64,000 nt of DNA from Flammeovirgaceae bacterium (GTDB lineage: Bacteria; Bacteroidota; Bacteroidia; Cytophagales; Cyclobacteriaceae). The stretch lies in assembly GCA_021300095.1 (NCBI GenBank), contig JAJTHV010000010.1:1-64000 (forward strand), read 5' to 3'. Each line of letters begins with the position of its first letter. The stretch's first letter is position 1. Below, piece after piece: positions 59,693 through 64,000 of the stretch. Made by a program: the position numbers and the translations under genes. Below the pieces are notes generated by a model. The model worked only from the letters and a program-made list of their open reading frames with translations, ran no database searches and had not been told where the DNA came from.

Positions 59693-60523
59693 ATGAGCGA
59701 AGTAAAATTATTTGAGACTAAAAAAGTAAGAACTCAATGGGATGAGGAAAAAGAATTGTGGTATTTCTCTATCATTGATGTAATTGAAGCACTTACGGGA
59801 ACGGATAGGCCAAGAAAATACTGGAGCGATTTAAAAGTGAAACTGTCAAGGGAGGGTAGTCAACTGTCCGAAAATATCGGACAGTTGAAGATGGTAGCTG
59901 AAGATGGAAAAATGAGACTTACTGATGTGGCTGACACAGAGCAAGTTTTAAGATTAATTCAGTCAATCCCTTCTCCAAAAGCAGAACCTTTTAAGCAATG
60001 GTTAGCAAAGGTAGGTTACGAGCGAATTGAAGAAACCGAAGACCCAGAATTGAGCTTCGACCGAGCCATGGAAACATACTTGGCAAAGGGTTACACTAAA
60101 GCTTGGATAAACCAACGCTTAAAAAGTATCGAGGTCAGAAAGGAATTAACCGATGAATGGGAAAAACGTGGAGTGCAAAAAGGCATGGACTTCGCCATAC
60201 TTACGGATATAATTACCAAGACTTGGAGCGGCAAATCCGTAAAGCAATACAAAAAATATAAGGACCTGAAAAAGGAGAATCTCCGCGACTACATGACCAA
60301 CTTAGAATTAGTTTTGAATATGCTGGCCGAGGCGACTACTTCAGAGATATCAAAAAAGAAAAAGCCAACGACATTAGATGAAAGTAAAGTAATTGCCAAA
60401 CAAGGTGGAGCTGTTGCCGGAAATGCACGAAAAGAAATTGAAGTGAGAACAGGAGATAAGGTGGTGAGTAGGCTAAATGCCAAGCAAATCATTGAAGGCA
60501 AACCGAAAAAAAAGCTGAAATAA
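59693..60523 (+). CDS. BRO-N domain protein (phage antirepressor / DinD-like)
   Basis: The ATG at 59693 (MSEVKLFETKKVRTQWDEEKELWYFSIIDVIEALTGTDRPRKYWSDLK) starts a BRO-N DNA-binding domain through about residue 110; the longer upstream frame adds 24 unlike residues. Motifs TDVADTEQVLRLIQSIPSPKAEPFKQWLAKVGYERIEE and YTKAWINQRLKSIEVRKELTDEWEKRG are characteristic of the chromosomal BRO-N/DinD-like family. The C-terminus is Lys-rich (KPKKKLK). The protein is typical of phage-derived or mobile DNA and is AT-rich. No other phage gene is present. A terminator follows. Confidence 0.82.
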   Translation: MSEVKLFETKKVRTQWDEEKELWYFSIIDVIEALTGTDRPRKYWSDLKVKLSREGSQLSENIGQLKMVAEDGKMRLTDVADTEQVLRLIQSIPSPKAEPFKQWLAKVGYERIEETEDPELSFDRAMETYLAKGYTKAWINQRLKSIEVRKELTDEWEKRGVQKGMDFAILTDIITKTWSGKSVKQYKKYKDLKKENLRDYMTNLELVLNMLAEATTSEISKKKKPTTLDESKVIAKQGGAVAGNARKEIEVRTGDKVVSRLNAKQIIEGKPKKKLK

Positions 60524-60550
60524 AATCTGAGCGTCTTCAAAAAAGGAAGT

Positions 60551-60583
60551 GAAAAACCACACTCTTTAAGAGCGTGGTTTTTC
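60551..60583. terminator. Bidirectional terminator
   Basis: GAAAAACCACACTC / GAGCGTGGTTTTTC forms a 14-base stem with one mismatch and a short loop, with A and T runs on both sides. It separates the BRO-N gene (plus) from the following minus-strand gene. Confidence 0.8.
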
Positions 60584-60596
60584 AAATTTTTTCAGT

Positions 60597-61184
60597 TTAC
60601 TTCTTCACCACTGCAGGTGTTAACTTGGTTGGTCTCTTTTCGGGTGAGCACATGTTGTTATCAGCGGGGCGCTCGCCAAAATACAATTTCCCGTCTTTAT
60701 CCAGCGAAAGCAAATCATAATCGCCCGGGCAGTCGGCAACGGATTGCCATGCTGAGCAGCCTGTAATCGAAATATCTTTTTCTACATCTTTTGTCAAGTT
60801 GCAAGCAGCAAAGCCAAAAGCTTGAATCAAATTAGCATCAGCTGTTTTAAGCGTTACCCATTTTTTGTCTTCATAGAATACAGCATTGTAAGTGTTATCC
60901 ACAGCTTTGGATTTGTCCAACACTTTGTAAGTGCCTTCGGTTCGAAAAGTAAAGACTTGCATTTTCAGTTCCGGATCGAGCCCCAGCGTGAAGAGCAATG
61001 TCCATTTGCCTTTGTCAAAAGTGAATACGCGCTTGCCCCACGCTTTGCCATAATTGTAAGGCGCTGGGTCGGCATAGGTGCCGGATAATTTTTCCAACGC
61101 AGCTTTGCTGTCGGTGGTTTTGGTGAAACTGAATGCGAGGGCAATGGCTACCATCAGCCCTACTGCTAAAAAAAGTTTTTTCAT
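60597..61184 (-). CDS. Exported protein with APCDD1-like pattern (195 aa)
   Basis: A signal peptide (MKKLFLAVGLMVAIALAFSF) precedes a beta-rich domain: LEKLSGTYADPAPYNYGKAWGKRVFTFDKGKWTLLFTLGLDP, MQVFTFRTEGTYKVL, AACNLTKDVEKDISITGC, DYDLLSLDKDGKLYFGERPADNNMCSPEKRPTKL. The closing LYFGERP...EKRPTKL and paired cysteines recall bacterial APCDD1-like domains; this assignment is tentative. It is exported or lipid-independent in the periplasm. Stand-alone gene. Confidence 0.6.
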   Translation of the reverse strand: MKKLFLAVGLMVAIALAFSFTKTTDSKAALEKLSGTYADPAPYNYGKAWGKRVFTFDKGKWTLLFTLGLDPELKMQVFTFRTEGTYKVLDKSKAVDNTYNAVFYEDKKWVTLKTADANLIQAFGFAACNLTKDVEKDISITGCSAWQSVADCPGDYDLLSLDKDGKLYFGERPADNNMCSPEKRPTKLTPAVVKK

Positions 61185-61255
61185 ATTGTTTTGGTTTGTT
61201 TGTCATTCAGACGAACGAGCCAACCAAAACGGGCGGGATTTCAGAAAGTAGTTAA

Positions 61256-61320
61256 GAAGAAGTAATTTTTAGCCGTGAGCGAGCCGCTGACTTTAAAGCG
61301 TGGTTGGCTCATTAGCCATT
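61256..61320 (+). repeat. Relic of a LytTR gene 3' end (copy 4)
   Basis: From 61256 the plus strand reads, in one frame, EEVIFSRERAADFKAWLAH then TAG at 61313-61315. The intact response regulator ends EEVIVSREKSADFKAWLAH. An in-frame stop (TAA, 61253) lies just upstream, so nothing but the last 19 codons survives. No LytTR gene body is beside it. Confidence 0.8.
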
Positions 61321-61422
61321 AGAACTTTCTTCGGCTTGATATTTATTGGTGCCTAACCTTAAAATGTGTATTATTATCATTGGGCAAACGACAAATAAAT
61401 TAAGTAAAAACGATATCAATTT

Positions 61423-61797
61423 ATGAATAAGAAATCTAAACGACTTTTCTTGATAGACGGACTTGGCGCGCTGACCACTGCCGGATTATTGTTTTTTCTC
61501 TTGGCAGAATTTGAATATCTATTCGGAATGCCGAAACCGATTATACATGGACTATCTTTAATGGCTATTCTTTTCTCGGCTTACTCTTTCAGCTGCCTCA
61601 TTATGGTTAAACAGAATTGGAAATTTTTCCTTTCGCTGATAGCTTTTGCCAATATCACCTATTGCCTTTTAACTACTGGGTTAATGCTTTACCACTATTC
61701 GCAGTTAACTCAATTGGGGCTAATGTACTTTGTTGGAGAAATTGCTATTATAATTATGCTCGTATATTTTGAGCTTAAAACAATAGTCAAATCATGA
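61423..61797 (+). CDS. Hypothetical four-helix membrane protein (124 aa)
   Basis: Helices at LIDGLGALTTAGLLFFLL, IIHGLSLMAILFSAYSFSCLIMV, WKFFLSLIAFANITYCLLTTGLML and GLMYFVGEIAIIIMLVYF. No family recognised. The N-terminus is basic (MNKKSKR), so it faces the cytoplasm. It is AT-rich and isolated, 103 bases after the relic repeat. Confidence 0.6.
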   Translation: MNKKSKRLFLIDGLGALTTAGLLFFLLAEFEYLFGMPKPIIHGLSLMAILFSAYSFSCLIMVKQNWKFFLSLIAFANITYCLLTTGLMLYHYSQLTQLGLMYFVGEIAIIIMLVYFELKTIVKS

Positions 61798-62109
61798 GCC
61801 GTTTCAGTTTAAGAATAAGGTATCGAGTAATCAAAAATAAATTTTGAACAAATCGTTAATCTGTCTACAAAAGACTGACAGAGTTTCTCTTCCAAGTTTT
61901 CAAAACAAGAATTCTCTACTGGGTATGTTTCGAGCGAAAATTACTTGAACTTGATTGCGTACCAATACCACTAAATGGATGATTTTTACATATCTCCCAT
62001 TGTGCGCAGAGATCAACAGTTGCAGATAGCACTTTCTTGCATACTATGAGACTAGAAAATCAACTTTAAGAATGAGTTGCTTGTATGATTTTTCGCCAGT
62101 TATAATTCA
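61798..62109. other. Intergenic region, nothing recognised
   Basis: About 310 bases between a plus-strand and a minus-strand gene. No convincing coding frame, terminator hairpin or repeat of the families described above is seen. Stops are frequent in all six frames. Confidence 0.5.
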
Positions 62110-63528
62110 TCATTCCTTTACTATTGGCAGGCAGTTGGTGTTGAGTTTGTTATTCGGATCATTAATAAAATCTATCATCACTTGGGTAACACAATTGCCA
62201 AACACGCCATGCCCCTGCGCATCTAGAACAAACAATTTTGCATTCCGTATTGTCTCCTTGTAAATGAACCCATTTTTTGGGGGAGTAACAGGGTCATATT
62301 TGTTTACAAAAATCAATGTCGGTATAGCAGAGGATTTAAGTTTCCTTTCTTCCGCTGATACTACTTTTGTATGCCAATCGCTCGAAGCTTTGTAAAGTGA
62401 AGTAAAAAAGCCAAGTTTTACGGGTAAGTTTGGCAAGGCTGAATACAAACTATCAAAGTAAGCTCCTACTCTAGTTTCGTCATACTCCTCGTTTCTGCCG
62501 GTAGATAAAAACAGAGAAAGGTTTAAACTATTGACAAAACCAATAAGGAATTGCTGCGAAGTATTTAAGCTGCTAACGTCTCTCTCTTTAATGGCTTTAA
62601 TGAATGCAGGTACGCTTGTTTTAGAAGTGGGTGCGTACAGCTGGTAGCGTAACATAAACAACGCATCTTGCGGATTTACATAAAACGGATTGCCACCAAT
62701 TGTCAGCTGAATTGGATTTTTATCAAGCATTTGTAGTCCTTCAAAATAGTCTTTTCGAAGTGTGGGATAATTGCTTTTACAATTCAGATCACCTTCACAA
62801 AACGTAAATATTTTTTCAAGTCCATCATTGTAATTTTTGATTCGCAAAGACAAAAAATCGTCTTCTAAAATGGCAGGCGCATCGGCAATAACGGAGCTAA
62901 TTTTTTTGGGAAATCTATCCATCACTACGCGTGCTAGCCGAGTGCCATATGATTCACCGTATAGTACATATTTCTGGTAGCCTAAGTTTTCCATTAGGAA
63001 ATTTACATCGGCTGCGTTCTGTGAAGTAATGTAATGTTCCAATTGAATTCCTTGATCGATACATTTCCTCTTGTACACCGCAAGGGTATCTCGTATCAAT
63101 TGAAACTCCTGATCAATATTGAAATCGCCAGCCAGTATTTTAAAAATACCCACATCTGGGTTGGGCAATGCACTGGAGCGCCCAATCCCTCGCTGGTCAA
63201 ATACAATTAAATCTCTTTCTTGTCGAAGTAGATTATCCGTCCATCGCTCTACATTCTTTAAGGCCTCAGCACCAGGTCCTCCATTTAGTAGAATGATTGG
63301 GGGTTTACTTCTATCCTTGTTGTGTGCTTGTAAAATAGCGTAGGCGATTGATATCTTTTTCCCATTGGGATTGTCGTGGTCTTCGGGAACATCGATATAT
63401 CCACATGTAATACCTTCTCTTTTTTCGGGTCTTATATGATCGCAAGGCTTTGTTCTCGACTGAACACTTTGGCTAAACGATGGAAGAACTAGGCTTAGAT
63501 TGAGCAATAATAGAAGGTGCTGTTTCAT
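62110..63528 (-). CDS. Exported alpha/beta hydrolase of the S33/TAP-like group
   Basis: The 472-residue protein has a signal peptide (ending SFSQS). ITCGYIDVPEDHDNPNGKKISIAYAILQA and the oxyanion-loop segment IILLNGGPGAEAL are typical of the tripeptidyl/proline iminopeptidase group. The nucleophile elbow is LYGESYGTRLARVV, preceded by VFDQRGIGRSSA. The C-terminal TAP-like module (IPTLIFVNKYDPVTPPKNG... AQGHGVF) supplies the acid and His. The two extra cysteine pairs (KPCDH, ITCGY, FCEGDLNC, GNCV) fit a disulfide-bearing periplasmic enzyme. Predicted to release N-terminal residues from peptides or hydrolyse esters. Confidence 0.88.
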   Translation of the reverse strand: MKQHLLLLLNLSLVLPSFSQSVQSRTKPCDHIRPEKREGITCGYIDVPEDHDNPNGKKISIAYAILQAHNKDRSKPPIILLNGGPGAEALKNVERWTDNLLRQERDLIVFDQRGIGRSSALPNPDVGIFKILAGDFNIDQEFQLIRDTLAVYKRKCIDQGIQLEHYITSQNAADVNFLMENLGYQKYVLYGESYGTRLARVVMDRFPKKISSVIADAPAILEDDFLSLRIKNYNDGLEKIFTFCEGDLNCKSNYPTLRKDYFEGLQMLDKNPIQLTIGGNPFYVNPQDALFMLRYQLYAPTSKTSVPAFIKAIKERDVSSLNTSQQFLIGFVNSLNLSLFLSTGRNEEYDETRVGAYFDSLYSALPNLPVKLGFFTSLYKASSDWHTKVVSAEERKLKSSAIPTLIFVNKYDPVTPPKNGFIYKETIRNAKLFVLDAQGHGVFGNCVTQVMIDFINDPNNKLNTNCLPIVKE

Positions 63529-63556
63529 AGTAATACTTTTTATTGAGTGGCGTCTA

Positions 63557-64000
63557 TCAAGTGAGTGGTAGTCGAATGAACCAGTTCACGAAAGCATTCC
63601 AATGTGGAAGTTGAACATGAAATAGAATTATGAAGTAGGAAACGATGTACAAGCCCATCGTGAAGGGAAAAATCCATTTACCCTCTAGGTGCTTTCTTTC
63701 TAGATAAATCAACAGCAGCAGAAGCAATAGGACGCAGGCCATCGTCAAATAGTACGAATTTGGAAATGAGATATTTGCGTTACTAATCAGTCGAATCATG
63801 GGTGGTTCAATAAAAGCGATCCCTGTAACAACCATCCCTCTTGCATGGAGCTGCGTGTTGGTGAGATTAAAAATAGCAATGACATAACCAGTGGCTAAAA
63901 TCAATAGATCTTTGAATGGAATGAAAATGGACATTTCCAGGTCTTTTTCAGTTGCCGAATGCCGGTGATGGGTTAGAAGAATCACTGAAACGATGAGCAG
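63557..64000 (-). CDS. Membrane protein, 5' truncated by window edge
   Basis: The frame stays open to the last base of the window: a hydrophobic stretch LLIVSVILLTHH continues upstream of the GTG at 63985, so the true start lies outside. Helices follow at FKDLLILATGYVIAIF, YYLTMACVLLLLLLLIYLE and IFPFTMGLYIVSYFIILF. No family recognised. It is 28 bases upstream of the hydrolase gene on the same strand and may share its transcript. Confidence 0.6.
   Translation of the reverse strand: MLIVSVILLTHHRHSATEKDLEMSIFIPFKDLLILATGYVIAIFNLTNTQLHARGMVVTGIAFIEPPMIRLISNANISFPNSYYLTMACVLLLLLLLIYLERKHLEGKWIFPFTMGLYIVSYFIILFHVQLPHWNAFVNWFIRLPLT

Overview
The window looks like a chromosomal segment of a Bacteroidota bacterium, most likely of the Cytophagales. 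This is inferred from gene content: Bacteroidetes-type ECF sigma/FecR pairs, a carboxypeptidase-regulatory-domain TonB-dependent receptor, DUF5687 ABC permease, DUF6702, GIN-domain and LA_2272 surface-repeat proteins, several LytTR regulators, and one TTTG/TAnnTTTG-type promoter. No rRNA, tRNA, CRISPR array, intact insertion sequence or prophage is visible.

Layout. 1-7273: the 3' end of a GH20 hexosaminidase, a dense block of palindromic repeats, an M1 peptidase, HupE/UreJ and VOC proteins on the minus strand, then DUF6702, tpiA and prmA on the plus strand. 7418-12857: a 1562-residue exported beta-rich protein and an unknown protein. 12870-19833: a long minus-strand run made of a GIN-domain protein, an ECF sigma factor, a FecR anti-sigma factor, an STN/regulatory-domain/surface-repeat protein, coaX, PrsW protease, a frameshifted BLUF photoreceptor and a TMEM175-like channel. 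19912-28223: ABC exporter, GMC oxidoreductase, SpoU methyltransferase, M20 hydrolase, and a second ECF sigma factor with a membrane partner. 28364-29292: a Crp-like gene and a DUF4386 gene, both truncated at a shared junction. 29495-39672: secreted and membrane proteins, a serine hydrolase, two AraC regulators, and a DoxX/VOC pair. 39727-52769: a TonB-dependent receptor, a Crp regulator, and an efflux island with a membrane LytTR regulator divergent from an RND adaptor and a permease fused to its own TolC-like outer-membrane protein, followed by a LytS-type kinase and LytTR response regulator. 52790-61320: an accessory-looking stretch with duplicated DUF2147 genes, a secreted agmatine-deiminase-family enzyme next to a Gdx-like SMR exporter, two ECF sigma factors with Cys-containing tails, a BRO-N protein, and dispersed repeats carrying relics of the 3' end of a LytTR gene. 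61423-64000: membrane proteins and a TAP-like alpha/beta hydrolase.

The items most worth a second look are the LytTR 3'-end relics coupled to hairpins, the RND-TolC single-chain pump with an internal signal peptide, the deiminase/Gdx pair, the ECF/FecR/STN surface-repeat operon, and two probable gene-breaking events (BLUF frameshift, Crp/DUF4386 junction). Function calls rest on motif recognition by eye; no database search was run.
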